Notes under the pieces: model-generated
Seen by the model: only the letters and a program-made list of their open reading frames with translations
Database searches by the model: none
Told to the model about the DNA's origin: nothing
Position numbers and translations under genes: made by a program
Shown here: positions 19,044 through 28,937 of the stretch, one piece after another
Layout of the letters: each line of letters starts with the position of its first letter
Position numbering within the stretch: the first letter of the stretch is position 1
Origin: Rhodococcus sp. OK519
GTDB lineage: Bacteria; Actinomycetota; Actinomycetes; Mycobacteriales; Mycobacteriaceae
DNA: 64,000 nucleotides
Direction: 5' to 3'
Assembly (NCBI RefSeq): GCF_003051005.1
Contig: NZ_QAOW01000001.1
Coordinates: 496,001 to 560,000 of the forward strand

Positions 19044-19820
19044 ATGCCTACCCGTGAATCCGCGCCGCTCGGTGCCCCTTGCTGGATCGATCTGCAGTCG
19101 TCCGACATCGACCGTGCCGCCGAGTTCTACGATGCTCTGTTCGGCTGGACCCACGAGGCGTCGGCGGAGGAGTACGGCGGCTATGTCATGTTCCATTCCG
19201 GCGGCAAGCCGGTGGCCGGGGCGATGCCGGGGCAGCCCGGTAATCCCTACGTGAACGTGTGGACGACCTACCTGGCGACCGCCGACGCGGATGCGACCGC
19301 CGAAGCCGTCCCGAAGGCCGGCGGCCAGGTGATGATGGAGCCGATGACGGTTCCGCAGCAGGGGCGGATGGCGATGTTCCTGGATGCGTCGGGTGGTGTG
19401 GTGGGCGCGTGGCAACCCGCCGAGCACAAGGGCTTCGGCGTGATCGGCGAGACCGGCACTCCCGCGTGGTTCGAACTGGTCAGCAAGAACTACGACGCCG
19501 CGCTGCCGTTCTACCGGGACGCCTTCGGCTGGGACCTCGCCACGCTGAGTGACACCGACGAATTCCGCTACTCCACAGGGAAGTTCGGTGGCGAGGACCT
19601 GGCGGGGATCTTCGATGCGAGCAAGGCTCTGCCTGACGAGGTTCCGTCGCACTGGCAGGTATTCGTCCAGGTAGACGACACCGACGCCGCCATCGCACGC
19701 GTCCGGGAACTCGGCGGGGCGGTCCTCACCCAGCCCTGGGACACCGAGTACGGCCGGATGGCGCAGGTGGCCGATCCGAACGGCGCGCGTTTCATGATCT
19801 CGGGCCCGGTGGCAGCCTGA
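19044..19820 (+). CDS. VOC-family protein with two glyoxalase/bleomycin-resistance-like domains
   Basis: This 258-residue protein has two tandem vicinal-oxygen-chelate modules (about 10-120 and 140-255), each beginning with the typical beta strand (PCWIDLQSSD, PAWFELVSKN) and containing FYxxxFGW. Such proteins are metal- or ligand-binding, and many actinobacterial members have no assigned reaction. A GAGGAG ribosome-binding site precedes the ATG. The stop is 2 bp from the NAD(P)HX repair gene, so the two are cotranscribed. A role in metabolite damage control would fit but is only suggested by context. Confidence 0.78.
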   Translation: MPTRESAPLGAPCWIDLQSSDIDRAAEFYDALFGWTHEASAEEYGGYVMFHSGGKPVAGAMPGQPGNPYVNVWTTYLATADADATAEAVPKAGGQVMMEPMTVPQQGRMAMFLDASGGVVGAWQPAEHKGFGVIGETGTPAWFELVSKNYDAALPFYRDAFGWDLATLSDTDEFRYSTGKFGGEDLAGIFDASKALPDEVPSHWQVFVQVDDTDAAIARVRELGGAVLTQPWDTEYGRMAQVADPNGARFMISGPVAA

Positions 19821-19822
19821 CG

Positions 19823-21274
19823 ATGCGGCACTACTACACGACACAACAGGTCAAGGACGCGGAGGCGCCATTGCTCGCGAGCCTGCCCGACGGCACGCTC
19901 ATGGGCCGTGCCGCCTACGGGCTGGCGCGGATCGCGGCCGACGAATTGCGGGCACGGACCGGGGGAGTGGTCGGGCGGCGTGTGACGCTGCTCGTCGGTT
20001 CCGGCGACAACGGCGGTGACGCCCTGTGGGCGGGTGCGCTCCTGCGCCGCCGGGGGGTCGCGGTCACGGCGGTACTGCTGAATCCGGAACGAGCGCACGA
20101 GGCCGGACTGGCCGCGCTGACGGCCGCGGGCGGACGGATCTCGCCGGACCCGGGCGATCCAGACTTGGCGCTCGACGGCATCGTCGGGATCTCGGGGAAG
20201 GGGCCGCTGCGTCCGGCGGCGGCCGCGATCGTCGCGAAACTCGATGCCCCGATCGTGGCGGTGGATCTGCCCAGCGGCGTCGATCCCGACACGGGGGCGG
20301 TGGACGGTCCCGCGGTGACGGCGGCGGTCACGGTCGCCTTCGGCGCGCTCAAACCGGTGCACGCTCTCGCGGCGGCGCGGTGCGGTCGCGTCGAACTGGT
20401 GACGATCGGCCTCGATCTGCCGGAACCCGATCTGCAGGCCCTCGATCCGTGGGAGGTGGGCGGGCTGTGGCCGGTTCCCCGCGCGAGCGACGACAAGTAC
20501 ACGCAGGGCGTCGTCGGTGTGGTGGCGGGCAGCGGACGTTATCCCGGGGCGGCGGTGCTCGCGTCGGGTGCGGCGGTGACCGCGACGGCCGGGATGGTCC
20601 GCTACGCCGGCCGGGCCGCCGCAGAGGTCCTCGGCCACTGGCCCGAGGTGGTCGCGGCACCATCGCCCGCGGACGCGGGACGGGTCCAGGCGTGGGTCGT
20701 CGGACCGGGCATCGGCACCGACGACACCGCGCTCGATGAAGTGCGGACCGTGCTCGCGTCGGATCTGCCGGTCCTGGTCGACGCCGACGGCCTCAACCTG
20801 CTGGCCGAGCACCCCGAACTCGTCAAGAACCGCACCGCTCCGACGCTGCTGACGCCGCACGCGGGCGAGTTCGAGCGACTCACCTGGGTCGCGCCCACGC
20901 CGGACCGGGTCGCGGCGACTCGGGCGCTGGCTGCGGAGTGGGGTGTGACGGTCCTGTTGAAGGGGCGGGCGACCGTCGTCGCGGATCCGACCGGCAAGGC
21001 GTTCGTCAACGACGCGGGCAGTTCGTGGGCGGCGACGGCAGGGTCGGGTGACGTCCTGTCCGGCGTGATCGGTGCGCTCCTGGCGACCGGGCTCGAGCCG
21101 GCGGTGGCGGCGGCCGTCGGTGCGCGGGCGCATTCCCTCGCGGCCAATCTGGGGGCACGGGAGGGCTCCGTCGAGACGGGCGACGCCGGCCTCGCTCCCA
21201 TCTCCGCATCGACGCTGCTCGCGCATCTGCGATCGGCGATTCGGATACTTCGCTCACATGTGCCTGAATCGTGA
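19823..21274 (+). CDS. nnrDE: Bifunctional NAD(P)HX epimerase / ADP-dependent hydrate dehydratase
   Basis: This 483-residue repair enzyme restores damaged, hydrated NADH and NADPH. The N-terminal epimerase domain (about 1-215) has the glycine-rich GSGDNGGDAL and DLPSGVDPD motifs. The C-terminal ribokinase-like dehydratase (about 225-470) has VVGPGIG, TPHAGEFERL, LLKGRATVV and the catalytic AGSGDVLSG. The domain order matches bacterial YjeF/Nnr proteins and Rv3433c. It follows the VOC gene by 2 bp and precedes alr. Confidence 0.93.
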   Translation: MRHYYTTQQVKDAEAPLLASLPDGTLMGRAAYGLARIAADELRARTGGVVGRRVTLLVGSGDNGGDALWAGALLRRRGVAVTAVLLNPERAHEAGLAALTAAGGRISPDPGDPDLALDGIVGISGKGPLRPAAAAIVAKLDAPIVAVDLPSGVDPDTGAVDGPAVTAAVTVAFGALKPVHALAAARCGRVELVTIGLDLPEPDLQALDPWEVGGLWPVPRASDDKYTQGVVGVVAGSGRYPGAAVLASGAAVTATAGMVRYAGRAAAEVLGHWPEVVAAPSPADAGRVQAWVVGPGIGTDDTALDEVRTVLASDLPVLVDADGLNLLAEHPELVKNRTAPTLLTPHAGEFERLTWVAPTPDRVAATRALAAEWGVTVLLKGRATVVADPTGKAFVNDAGSSWAATAGSGDVLSGVIGALLATGLEPAVAAAVGARAHSLAANLGAREGSVETGDAGLAPISASTLLAHLRSAIRILRSHVPES

Positions 21275-21332
21275 CTGGTCGGGTTGTACCCGTGCAGGCG
21301 TTTCGTCCTGACGAGTGGCAGGATCGAAGTTC

Positions 21333-22553
21333 GTGACTACTACCGCACAGGAGCCCGATTCCGCCCCGACCACGATGAGCGCTGCCTCTGCGGCGGATAC
21401 GCCGCCACATGCGGCGGCGCCTCAGGCGGAAGCTGTGATCGACCTCGATGCGGTGGCCCACAACGTCGGTATCCTGCGCGAGCACGCGGGCGATGCCACG
21501 GTCATGGCGGTCGTCAAGGCCGACGCCTACAACCACGGTGCGGTCCCGGTCGCGCGCGCTGCGCTGGCAGCGGGGGCAGGCGAACTCGGTGTCACGACGC
21601 TCGCCGAGGGTCTCGAACTCAAGAACGCAGGCATCACGGCGCCGGTGCTGTCGTGGTTGCACACTGCGGACTCCGACTATGCCCCCGCCGTGGCCGCGGG
21701 GGTTGAACTCGGTCTTTCGTCGCCCCGGCATCTTGCCGCGGTCGCAGCGGCGGCCCGTCAGGCCGGGACGGCGGCCACCGTGACGATCAAGGTCGACACG
21801 GGGCTCAACCGCAACGGCGTCTCCCGTGAGGAGTGGACCGACTTCCTGAAGGACCTCGCCCGGGTCGAGGCGGAGGGTGCGATCAGGTTCAAGGGCGTCT
21901 TCTCGCATCTCGCACACGCCGATGAACCACACCACCCGGTCATCGACGAGCAGCGCGAGCGGTTCACGGGCGCGCTCGCGGACGCCAAGCGGCTCGGGCT
22001 GGTACCGGAGGCGGCACACCTGTCGAACTCGGCGGCCACCCTCACCCGCGCTGACCTGCGATTCGACATGGTTCGCCCCGGAATCGCGATATACGGACTG
22101 TCCCCGGTTCCGGATCTGGGGACGTTCGGCCTACGGCCGGTCATGACGTTCCGATCGAGGGTGGCTCTGGTGAAGAAGGTGGCGGCCGGAGACGGCGTTT
22201 CCTACGGGCACACGTGGGTGGCCCCACACGACACGACGGTGGCGTTGCTGCCGGTCGGGTACGCGGACGGCATCCCGCGAGCTCTGGGCGGGCGGTTCGA
22301 CGTGCGGCTCGGCGCCGACCTGCGCCCCGGAATCGGCAGGGTCTGCATGGACCAGGTCGTGGTCGACCTCGGCCCGGACGGCGCCGGGGTCCGGGAAGGC
22401 GACACCGCCGTGTTCTTCGGCAACGGCGAGCACGGTGAGCCGCACGCGCAGGACTGGGCGGACGCCCTCGACACCATCCACTACGAGGTGGTGACGTCGG
22501 TGCGCGGACGCACGGTCCGAACCTATGTCGGAGGACCGGGCGGTCGATCGTGA
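21333..22553 (+). CDS. alr: Alanine racemase
   Basis: This PLP enzyme makes D-alanine for peptidoglycan. It is about 406 residues long. The PLP lysine is in [11 protein letters not shown], the second catalytic base tyrosine is in GVSYGHTW, and CMDQ is the usual later motif. An N-terminal extension of about 35 residues (Ala/Pro/Thr-rich) precedes the TIM barrel. Two GTG starts are possible, 21315 and 21333. The second is preferred because purine-rich sequence (AGGATCGAAG) lies just before it. The stop overlaps the next gene as GTGA. Confidence 0.95.
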   Translation: MTTTAQEPDSAPTTMSAASAADTPPHAAAPQAEAVIDLDAVAHNVGILREHAGDATVMAVVKADAYNHGAVPVARAALAAGAGELGVTTLAEGLELKNAGITAPVLSWLHTADSDYAPAVAAGVELGLSSPRHLAAVAAAARQAGTAATVTIKVDTGLNRNGVSREEWTDFLKDLARVEAEGAIRFKGVFSHLAHADEPHHPVIDEQRERFTGALADAKRLGLVPEAAHLSNSAATLTRADLRFDMVRPGIAIYGLSPVPDLGTFGLRPVMTFRSRVALVKKVAAGDGVSYGHTWVAPHDTTVALLPVGYADGIPRALGGRFDVRLGADLRPGIGRVCMDQVVVDLGPDGAGVREGDTAVFFGNGEHGEPHAQDWADALDTIHYEVVTSVRGRTVRTYVGGPGGRS

Positions 22554-23644
22554 ACATCCTGAACCGGCTGGGCCTGTTCGGGGGTGTGGCGGGGGTCGCG
22601 GCCATCGGCACGCTCGCGGGACTGAACGTGGTGAAGGCCGCGACGACGCGCCGCGGGCCGGAGATCTACGCGTCCGAGGACTTCGCAGTGATGTCCCGCG
22701 ACCGAAGTCGGGTCGTCGTGACCGAGGACGACGTGCCGTTGCTCGTCCGCGAGGTGGGCCCCGAGGACGCACCGTTGACCGTGATCTTCGTGCACGGATA
22801 CTGCCTGCGGATGGAGTCGTGGCACTTTCAGCGGACCCAGCTCGCGGAGCGGTGGGGCGGCGCGGCGCGGATGGTGTTCTACGACCAGCGAGGGCACGGC
22901 GAGGCGGGGATACCGACCGCGGAGAGCTGCACCATCGCGCAGTTGGGCCGCGACTTGGAGGCCGTGATCGAGGCGACGGCGCCGTCGGGTCCGGTGGTAC
23001 TCGTCGGGCATTCGATGGGCGGAATGACGATTCTTGCGATGGCCCGCCAGTTCCCGGAGTTGTTCGACGACAAAGTGATCGGTGTCGGACTGCTCGCGAC
23101 GACAGCCGCGGGCCTGAACCAGTCGGGGCTCGGACGAAACCTCGACAATCCGGTGATCGATGCCTTCCGGCTCGCGGTGCGTACCGCGCCCGGCGTCGTG
23201 CAGCAGGCGCGCGGCGCGGCGCGGGCAATCATCTCGCCGATCCTGCGGGCGGCGTCGTACGGCACCGAGGTGAGCCCGCGGCTCGTCACGTTCTCCGAGG
23301 GCATGCTCAACGACATCTCCGTCGTGACGATCGTCAACTTCCTCGAATCCCTCGAACTGCACGACGAGTCCGAGGCGCTGCCCGTGCTGGGCGACATTCC
23401 GGCGCTGGTGCTGTGCGGTGACGCCGACATGATCATTCCGTTCACGAGTTCGAAGGCGCTCGCCGCGGCGCTGCCCCGCGCGGAGCTGGTGCGCGTGCGG
23501 GACGCGGGCCATCTCGTCGAGCTCGAATTCCCGCAGGTAACCTCCGATGCGATCGATCGGTTGGTCCGGCGCGCCGTGTCGAGACGCGAGGATCGCGTGA
23601 ATTCGGCGCTGGTGGGTGGACTGGAGCGAACAGATGTCGGCTGA
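22550..23644 (+). CDS. Alpha/beta hydrolase, membrane-anchored or exported
   Basis: This 364-residue alpha/beta-hydrolase has an N-terminal hydrophobic segment (about residues 8-28) that could be a signal or anchor. Catalytic features are complete: oxyanion [10 protein letters not shown], nucleophile GHSMGG, acid in LCGDAD and His in DAGHLVE. It sits between alr and tsaE, overlapping alr by 4 bp and tsaE by 11 bp, as in other Mycobacteriales. The substrate is unknown; an envelope lipid or ester is a guess. Confidence 0.85.
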   Translation: MNILNRLGLFGGVAGVAAIGTLAGLNVVKAATTRRGPEIYASEDFAVMSRDRSRVVVTEDDVPLLVREVGPEDAPLTVIFVHGYCLRMESWHFQRTQLAERWGGAARMVFYDQRGHGEAGIPTAESCTIAQLGRDLEAVIEATAPSGPVVLVGHSMGGMTILAMARQFPELFDDKVIGVGLLATTAAGLNQSGLGRNLDNPVIDAFRLAVRTAPGVVQQARGAARAIISPILRAASYGTEVSPRLVTFSEGMLNDISVVTIVNFLESLELHDESEALPVLGDIPALVLCGDADMIIPFTSSKALAAALPRAELVRVRDAGHLVELEFPQVTSDAIDRLVRRAVSRREDRVNSALVGGLERTDVG

Positions 23645-24143
23645 CACGGGGACCGGGCGGGGCGAGGCGACGCTGCCGACGACCGAGGACACCGAAGCGC
23701 TGGGACGGGCGTTCGCCCGCGACCTCGGTGCGGGCGACCTCGTCGTCCTCGACGGTCCGCTCGGCGCCGGGAAGACCGCGTTGACCCGTGGCATCGCGGC
23801 CGGTCTCGGTGTCGAGGGACGCGTGACGTCGCCGACGTTCATCATTGCGCGCGAGCACCGTCCGGGAACGCGTCCGGACGGCGGAATCCCCGTCTCCCTC
23901 GTCCACGTGGACGCCTACCGTCTCGGAGAGGCCGGTGGCGGCGGCGCCGTGGACATGCACGATCAGCTCGACGCGCTCGACCTCGACACCGATCTCGCGA
24001 ACGCGGTGGTCGTGGTGGAGTGGGGCGAGGGCATCGTCGAACATCTCGCCGACCGGCACCTGTTGGTGCGGTTGCGGCGGGAGCCGGAGTCGGACGTCCG
24101 CACGGCCATGTGGGAGTGGGTGTCCGGCCCCGCCGCGCGCTGA
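23634..24143 (+). CDS. tsaE: tRNA t6A biosynthesis ATPase TsaE
   Basis: TsaE is the P-loop ATPase that cycles the TsaB-TsaD complex during N6-threonylcarbamoyladenosine synthesis on ANN-decoding tRNAs. It has 169 residues. The Walker A motif is GPLGAGKT, with TSPTF in the switch region and VDAYRL and VVEWGEG farther on. An ATG at 23634 with GGAGCG upstream is preferred over the longer frame from 23616. The partner genes tsaB and tsaD lie 1-2 kb downstream on the same strand. Confidence 0.95.
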   Translation: MSADTGTGRGEATLPTTEDTEALGRAFARDLGAGDLVVLDGPLGAGKTALTRGIAAGLGVEGRVTSPTFIIAREHRPGTRPDGGIPVSLVHVDAYRLGEAGGGGAVDMHDQLDALDLDTDLANAVVVVEWGEGIVEHLADRHLLVRLRREPESDVRTAMWEWVSGPAAR

Positions 24144-24147
24144 TCCG

Positions 24148-25023
24148 TCAGCGGCGTACCCCGTCGATGCCGCGCACCTTGCGGTACGGGTGCGCGTCGA
24201 CGTTCGACAGAATGTCCGCGATCAGCTTCTCGTAGGGCTTGTTGCGCCGGGCCGCGGCCATGAGCAGGCGGGTCGCCCGAGCGGCGCCGCCGAGACTCAT
24301 CGGGCGGCCGGCGACCCCGAACATCGTGCGCGCCCACTCGGGCAGCAGCGCGATGATGCCGTCTTGGATCACCACCGACGACGCGACCTTGATCAGGTTG
24401 CCCTTCAGGGTCGGCTTGCGCAGTGCGACGGTGGCCTCGGCGGCGGGCAGCGTGACCGCCAGCCACTCCACCTGGGCATGGATGTAGGTGTCGAGTTCGG
24501 CGTGGGTGCCGGGCAGGGTGGCCGGGTCGATGCCGACAAGTTCGGCCGCCCGATGCTGCTCGACGACGAAGCGGTCGCGTTCGGCCGCAGTCAGGCTCGG
24601 ACCGTACAGCTCGGAGCTGCGCAGGATGCCCCACACGAGAGTGTTGTGCGTCCAGGCGAGCCAGTCCGGGTCGTCGGCGATCAACGTCCGGCCGGTGCGC
24701 TCGTCGGTCCACTGAGCGTGCTTGTGCATGCGCCGCACCGCTTCGCCGGCCGCGAGCGCGTGCGCGGTGTCGCCGAAGACGGTGGTGTCGAGGTACTTGA
24801 CAGTGCGCGCCGCCCGGCCGACCGGGTCACCGTAGTTGGCGGAGACCTTGCTGAACAGCGTCATCATGTCGGGGTTGAGGGTCTGGAGCAGGATGCCGCA
24901 GACGGCACCCAACGAGGACGCCGGATCGGCGAACAGGCGCCAGGTGACGCTGTCCGGGCCGAAGAGCCCGTCGTCCTGGCGAGCTGATGGGTCCTGCTGT
25001 TCGATGTTTCCGACTGCCTCGCT
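24148..25023 (-). CDS. MpaB-family (DUF2236) oxygenase-like protein
   Basis: This protein of about 291 residues belongs to the actinobacterial DUF2236/MpaB family, which includes heme-dependent latex-clearing oxygenases. Family-typical stretches are GDPVGRAARTV, WLAWTHNTLVWG and the DRFVVEQH region, with histidines positioned to bind heme. A TTG start at 25023 follows AAAGGGA. The frame extends to an ATG at 25083 through sequence that does not look coding. It is inserted on the minus strand between tsaE and tsaB. The substrate is unknown. Confidence 0.75.
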   Translation of the reverse strand, partial: SEAVGNIEQQDPSARQDDGLFGPDSVTWRLFADPASSLGAVCGILLQTLNPDMMTLFSKVSANYGDPVGRAARTVKYLDTTVFGDTAHALAAGEAVRRMHKHAQWTDERTGRTLIADDPDWLAWTHNTLVWGILRSSELYGPSLTAAERDRFVVEQHRAAELVGIDPATLPGTHAELDTYIHAQVEWLAVTLPAAEATVALRKPTLKGNLIKVASSVVIQDGIIALLPEWARTMFGVAGRPMSLGGAARATRLLMAAARRNKPYEKLIADILSNVDAHPYRKVRGIDGVRR

Positions 25024-25186
25024 CAACGGTCGTCCCTTTCCTTCGGCTGTGACTGCACTGTGTGAGCCTGCCCGGAGGGGCATCGAGAGTGATCGTGCCT
25101 AAATTGGACATTTGTACCAAGCGTGACGCGCCGACGGGTTCCTGACGGATGCGGCGGCCGGTCCGGGAAGCCACTCGAAAGGCGAG

Positions 25187-25200
25187 TAGCCTGGTACATC
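25187..25200 (+). promoter_or_regulatory. Putative -10 element for a leaderless tsaB transcript
   Basis: TAGCCT at 25187-25192 lies 8 nt before the GTG start of tsaB, and no ribosome-binding site is visible. Confidence 0.4.
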
Positions 25201-25857
25201 GTGCTTGTGCTTGCCATCGACACCTCCACGCCCGCGGTCACCGCGGGAGTCGTGCGCTTCGACTCCGAGTCCGCAACCGGTGCCCCGCAGGCGCTGGCGA
25301 CGCGGGCCACCGTCGACGCCCGCGCGCACGCGGAGGTCCTGACACCGCAGATCCTCGAATGCCTGTCCGAATCCGGGCACACCCCCGCCGATCTCGACGC
25401 CGTCGTCGTCGGAGTCGGGCCGGGGCCGTTCACCGGCCTGCGCGTGGGGATGGCGACCGGTGCCGCGTTCGGTGACGCGTTGGGCATCCCCGTGCACGGC
25501 GTGTGCAGCCTGGACGCGATCGCTGCGGACACCGCGGAGAGCCGGGACCTGTTGGTGGTCACCGATGCTCGCCGACGCGAGGTGTACTGGGCGCGCTACT
25601 CGGGCGGGCAGCGTGTCGAGGGCCCCGAGGTGATCAAGCCGTCCGAGCTCGACGGGGAACCGTCTGAGGTGATCGCCGGGTCGGCCACGCACGTGGACCT
25701 GTTCGATCTGCCGGTCCTGCCGGCGGAGACGCCGTCGCCCGCCGGGCTGGTGGCCGTCGCGGCTCAGGTGTTGCGCGTCGGGGTGGACCCGGAGCCGCTG
25801 GTCCCCATGTACCTGCGGCGGCCGGACGCGGTTGAGTTGGCGGACCGCCGCAAATGA
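25201..25857 (+). CDS. tsaB: t6A biosynthesis protein TsaB
   Basis: TsaB is the inactive ASKHA paralogue that dimerises with TsaD. The 218-residue protein opens with VLAIDTSTPAV and carries the GVGPGPFTGLRVG motif. The GTG at 25201 is chosen because the phosphate-1 loop begins at once; a second GTG lies two codons later. The stop overlaps rimI by ATGA. Together with rimI and tsaD it forms a tight three-gene operon starting at its own promoter. Confidence 0.95.
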   Translation: MLVLAIDTSTPAVTAGVVRFDSESATGAPQALATRATVDARAHAEVLTPQILECLSESGHTPADLDAVVVGVGPGPFTGLRVGMATGAAFGDALGIPVHGVCSLDAIAADTAESRDLLVVTDARRREVYWARYSGGQRVEGPEVIKPSELDGEPSEVIAGSATHVDLFDLPVLPAETPSPAGLVAVAAQVLRVGVDPEPLVPMYLRRPDAVELADRRK

Positions 25858-26324
25858 GCTTTCGCATCGTCCCGCTCGCCGTCACCGACGCTGACCGGTG
25901 CGCGGAACTCGAGCGGATCCTGTTCCCGGGTGACGATCCGTGGAGCGCGCAGGCCTTCCGCTCGGAGCTGGCGGGTGGCCACAACCACTACTTCGCGGCA
26001 CGTGACGACGCCGGCGCCCTGATCGGGTATGCCGGAGTTGCGTTGCTCGGGACGAGCGCCACCCCGGAGGCCGAGGTGCACACGATCGGTGTCGATCCGG
26101 CGGCGCAGCGCGGTGGCATCGGCGGCGCGCTGCTCGCCGAGTTGCTCCGGGTCGCAGACAAGTGGGGCGGCCCGCTGTTCCTCGAGGTCCGCACCGACAA
26201 CCAGCCGGCGATCGCGCTGTACGAGCGTGAGGGCTTCGAGATCGTCGGCACCAGAAAGCGGTACTACCAGCCGAGCGGCGCCGACGCATTCACGATGCGC
26301 CGCCCGGCACCGGGTGAGGAGTGA
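25854..26324 (+). CDS. rimI: Ribosomal protein S18 alanine N-acetyltransferase RimI
   Basis: This 156-residue GNAT acetyltransferase has the acetyl-CoA loop [10 protein letters not shown] (about 82-91) and the C-terminal [18 protein letters not shown] block typical of RimI. It lies between tsaB and tsaD with 4-bp overlaps on both sides (ATGA and GTGA), the usual actinobacterial arrangement. The target is taken as the N-terminus of S18 by family. In some actinobacteria RimI is less specific. Confidence 0.93.
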   Translation: MSFRIVPLAVTDADRCAELERILFPGDDPWSAQAFRSELAGGHNHYFAARDDAGALIGYAGVALLGTSATPEAEVHTIGVDPAAQRGGIGGALLAELLRVADKWGGPLFLEVRTDNQPAIALYEREGFEIVGTRKRYYQPSGADAFTMRRPAPGEE

Positions 26325-27370
26325 CGGCCATGATCGTGATGGGTATCGAGAGTTCGTGCGACGAGACGGGTGTCGGCATCGTCCGCTGGCACGCGGACGG
26401 CCGGTGCGAGTTGCTCGCCGACGAGGTCGCGTCGAGCGTCGACCAGCATGCCCGCTACGGAGGCGTGGTTCCGGAGGTGGCGTCGCGCGCGCACCTCGAG
26501 GCGATCGTGCCTACCATGAAGCGGGCGCTCGCGACCGCCGGGATCGACAGGCCCGACGCGATCGCGGTGACGATCGGCCCGGGACTGGCCGGCGCGCTGC
26601 TGGTCGGTGTGGCCGCGGCCAAGGCGTACGCGGCGGCATGGGGTGTTCCGTTCTACGCGATCAATCATCTCGGCGGCCACGTCGCGGTCGACACCATCGA
26701 GCACGGCCCGATGCCCCCGTGCGTCGCGCTGCTGGTTTCGGGTGGGCACACGCACCTGTTGCACGTGGAGGAATTGGGCCGCAAGCCGATCGTGGAACTC
26801 GGCACCACCGTCGACGACGCCGCGGGTGAGGCGTTCGACAAGGTCGCTCGCCTGCTGGGCCTCGGCTTCCCCGGCGGCCCCGCGCTCGATCGTCTTGCCC
26901 AGCAGGGTGATCGGTCCGCCATCACGTTCCCGCGCGGCATGACCGGGTCGCGGGACGCGCGTCACGACTTCTCGTTCTCGGGCCTCAAGACGGCGGTCGC
27001 GCGGTTCGTCGAGGCGAAGCAGCGTGCAGGCGAAGAAGTTCCGGTCGCCGATGTCGCCGCTGGCTTCCAGGAGTCGGTCGCGGACGTGCTGACGATGAAG
27101 GCCGTGCGCGCCGCGCGGGACGTCGGGGTCGACACTCTCGTGCTCGGCGGCGGTGCGACGGCGAACTCGCGGATCCGCTCGCTCGCGGAGGAGCGTTGTG
27201 CCGCAGCAGGTCTCACGCTACGTGTGCCGAGCCCGCGGCTGTGTACCGACAACGGAGTGATGATCGCGGCACTCGGCGCGCACCTCATTGCAGGCGGCGC
27301 TCAGCCGTCAGCGCTCACCTCGGCGACGAATCCGGGACTTCCGGTGTCGGTGAGCCAGATTCCGGGCTGA
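26321..27370 (+). CDS. tsaD: tRNA threonylcarbamoyladenosine transferase TsaD
   Basis: TsaD transfers the threonylcarbamoyl group to A37 of tRNA. The protein has about 349 residues, with [10 protein letters not shown] at the start, the metal-binding His pair in NHLGGH, and SGGHTHL and [11 protein letters not shown] nucleotide-binding segments. GTG 26321 overlaps rimI, and ATG 26330 is an alternative start. The 3' end overlaps the convergent membrane-protein gene by 56 bp, so both genes share coding sequence there. Confidence 0.96.
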   Translation: MTAMIVMGIESSCDETGVGIVRWHADGRCELLADEVASSVDQHARYGGVVPEVASRAHLEAIVPTMKRALATAGIDRPDAIAVTIGPGLAGALLVGVAAAKAYAAAWGVPFYAINHLGGHVAVDTIEHGPMPPCVALLVSGGHTHLLHVEELGRKPIVELGTTVDDAAGEAFDKVARLLGLGFPGGPALDRLAQQGDRSAITFPRGMTGSRDARHDFSFSGLKTAVARFVEAKQRAGEEVPVADVAAGFQESVADVLTMKAVRAARDVGVDTLVLGGGATANSRIRSLAEERCAAAGLTLRVPSPRLCTDNGVMIAALGAHLIAGGAQPSALTSATNPGLPVSVSQIPG

Positions 27371-28703
27371 CCTCGGGGGCAACTGCCTCGGGAGTGACTG
27401 CCTCGGGAGTGACTTCGGGAGTGACTTCGGGAGTAGTGACCTCGTCGGTCGACCCCGTGTCGGGATCGGCTCCGGGCGTCGAGGGCCCGTCGGTGCTCGG
27501 CGGGGAAATGCTCGGAAGATCCGGAATCCACGTAGGCAGTTCGGGCCACTTCGGCGGGATCCACGGCAGGTCGTCCGACGGCGTGGTCGTGGTGGTCGGC
27601 GGCGGCGGCGGCGGGGTCGTCGTTGTTGTCGCTGTCGGTTCGGGTGTCGGCGACGTCGTCGTGGTCGGTGCCTCGTACGTCGGGGCGTATGTGTAGGTGT
27701 ACGTACTCGGATCCGGTGTGCGGTAGCCGTACGTCGGGACCGGGGACTGCGTGGCCGGCACCGGGACGGTTGTCGTCGGATACGGATCGTTCGACGGAAT
27801 GGCGGTTTCCTCCGGCGCCGTCGCGGGCGGCTCGGGAGGATCGGTCGTGGGTGTCTCGATGACCTGACTACCGGTCGGGGAGTAGTTCTCCTCGCTGGTC
27901 GGCACCATCTCCTTGACGCCGTAGCCGAGCATCAGTCCACCGACTACGAGAGCGGCCACGAGTGCGCCGGGAATCCGGCCGCCGGAACCGGTGACCACCG
28001 GAAACTTCTGGCGCTCGGGCGATCCCGCCAGCAGCGCCGCGCCCTTGGCGGTCACGGCTTCGGGTTCGGTGACCTCGATGGTCGCCCCGTCGAACGTGGC
28101 TTCGATCGCGGAGGCGATTCCGGGTAACCGGGCGCCGCCGCCGACCAGCACCACGGCTTCGGGGCTGCGCAGCGAACGCGCGCGGACGTCCTCGATGAAC
28201 TCCGCCACGCGAGAAGCGGTCTCGTCGTCCTGCTCGTCGACTGCTGCGTCGGAGCTGACGGACGCGGTGCGGTCGCGGAGGAATACGGTGCCGTCGGCCT
28301 GCCCGACGATCGTGACGGTGACGCCGGACGCGCCGATATCGACGACGGCGATGACGCCGTACTTCGCGACCAGCCCGGTGCTTCGCAGATAGCTGAGAGC
28401 CGCAGCAATTTCGGGGATCAGACGGATCGCCCGCCGCTGAGTCTTCGCCGCGGAGCGAACCGCAGCGGCCTGTGTCTCGGTGCGGTACGCGACTGCGATC
28501 GCGTCCGGTTCGATGCGGCGGTCCGGGACCTGGGTGGTCATGAGTCCGATCGCGGACAGTGCCAGATCCCCCGGATCGGTTTGGGTGCCGAGGTCGGCGG
28601 AGATCGTCCGGTACTCGATGTCTTGCACGCCCGTGTCGTCGGAGGAGACGAGTGCACTGCACACCCCGGCTGCTCCGGTGGAGATTCCGAGTGAGTTTCG
28701 CAT
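27315..28703 (-). CDS. Hsp70/actin-fold membrane protein with Pro/Thr-rich extracellular tail
   Basis: This 462-residue protein has an N-terminal ASKHA-type domain (about 1-225) with [25 protein letters not shown] and [12 protein letters not shown], which are nucleotide-fold motifs. One membrane helix follows (about 245-262). The remaining 190 residues are rich in Pro, Thr and Glu with short repeats ([22 protein letters not shown]) and look like a wall-spanning stalk. It therefore links a cytoplasmic ATPase-like domain to the envelope. It overlaps tsaD by 56 bp, and both strands are coding there. The function is unknown; it resembles mycobacterial Hsp70-family membrane proteins. Confidence 0.75.
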   Translation of the reverse strand: MRNSLGISTGAAGVCSALVSSDDTGVQDIEYRTISADLGTQTDPGDLALSAIGLMTTQVPDRRIEPDAIAVAYRTETQAAAVRSAAKTQRRAIRLIPEIAAALSYLRSTGLVAKYGVIAVVDIGASGVTVTIVGQADGTVFLRDRTASVSSDAAVDEQDDETASRVAEFIEDVRARSLRSPEAVVLVGGGARLPGIASAIEATFDGATIEVTEPEAVTAKGAALLAGSPERQKFPVVTGSGGRIPGALVAALVVGGLMLGYGVKEMVPTSEENYSPTGSQVIETPTTDPPEPPATAPEETAIPSNDPYPTTTVPVPATQSPVPTYGYRTPDPSTYTYTYAPTYEAPTTTTSPTPEPTATTTTTPPPPPPTTTTTPSDDLPWIPPKWPELPTWIPDLPSISPPSTDGPSTPGADPDTGSTDEVTTPEVTPEVTPEAVTPEAVAPEVSPESGSPTPEVPDSSPR

Positions 28704-28937
28704 TGTCCACCTCCTGCTTTCGGTGTTCGAGTTCGCTCGTGTTCCGTGCTGTCGGCGTCGGAAACTGAGATAATTCGTTGCCAGCCCGACGCGTCGTTAT
28801 CCGAACGTTACCCAATGTCGTCCGGTGGCGCTCGGCGCAGAAGTGTCGTCGCAGGTCGGCTCGGACATTCGCGGTGGATCGGACCGCGACATAACGGGAT
28901 CGACGGCTGCTGAAAACGACTTCGGAAGCGAGGGTTC
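28704..28937. promoter_or_regulatory. Divergent intergenic region
   Basis: These 234 bp lie between the Hsp70-fold membrane protein and the ion-channel gene. Promoters for both should be here. A GAGGGTTC ribosome-binding site precedes the channel ATG. I see no clear operator. Confidence 0.3.
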
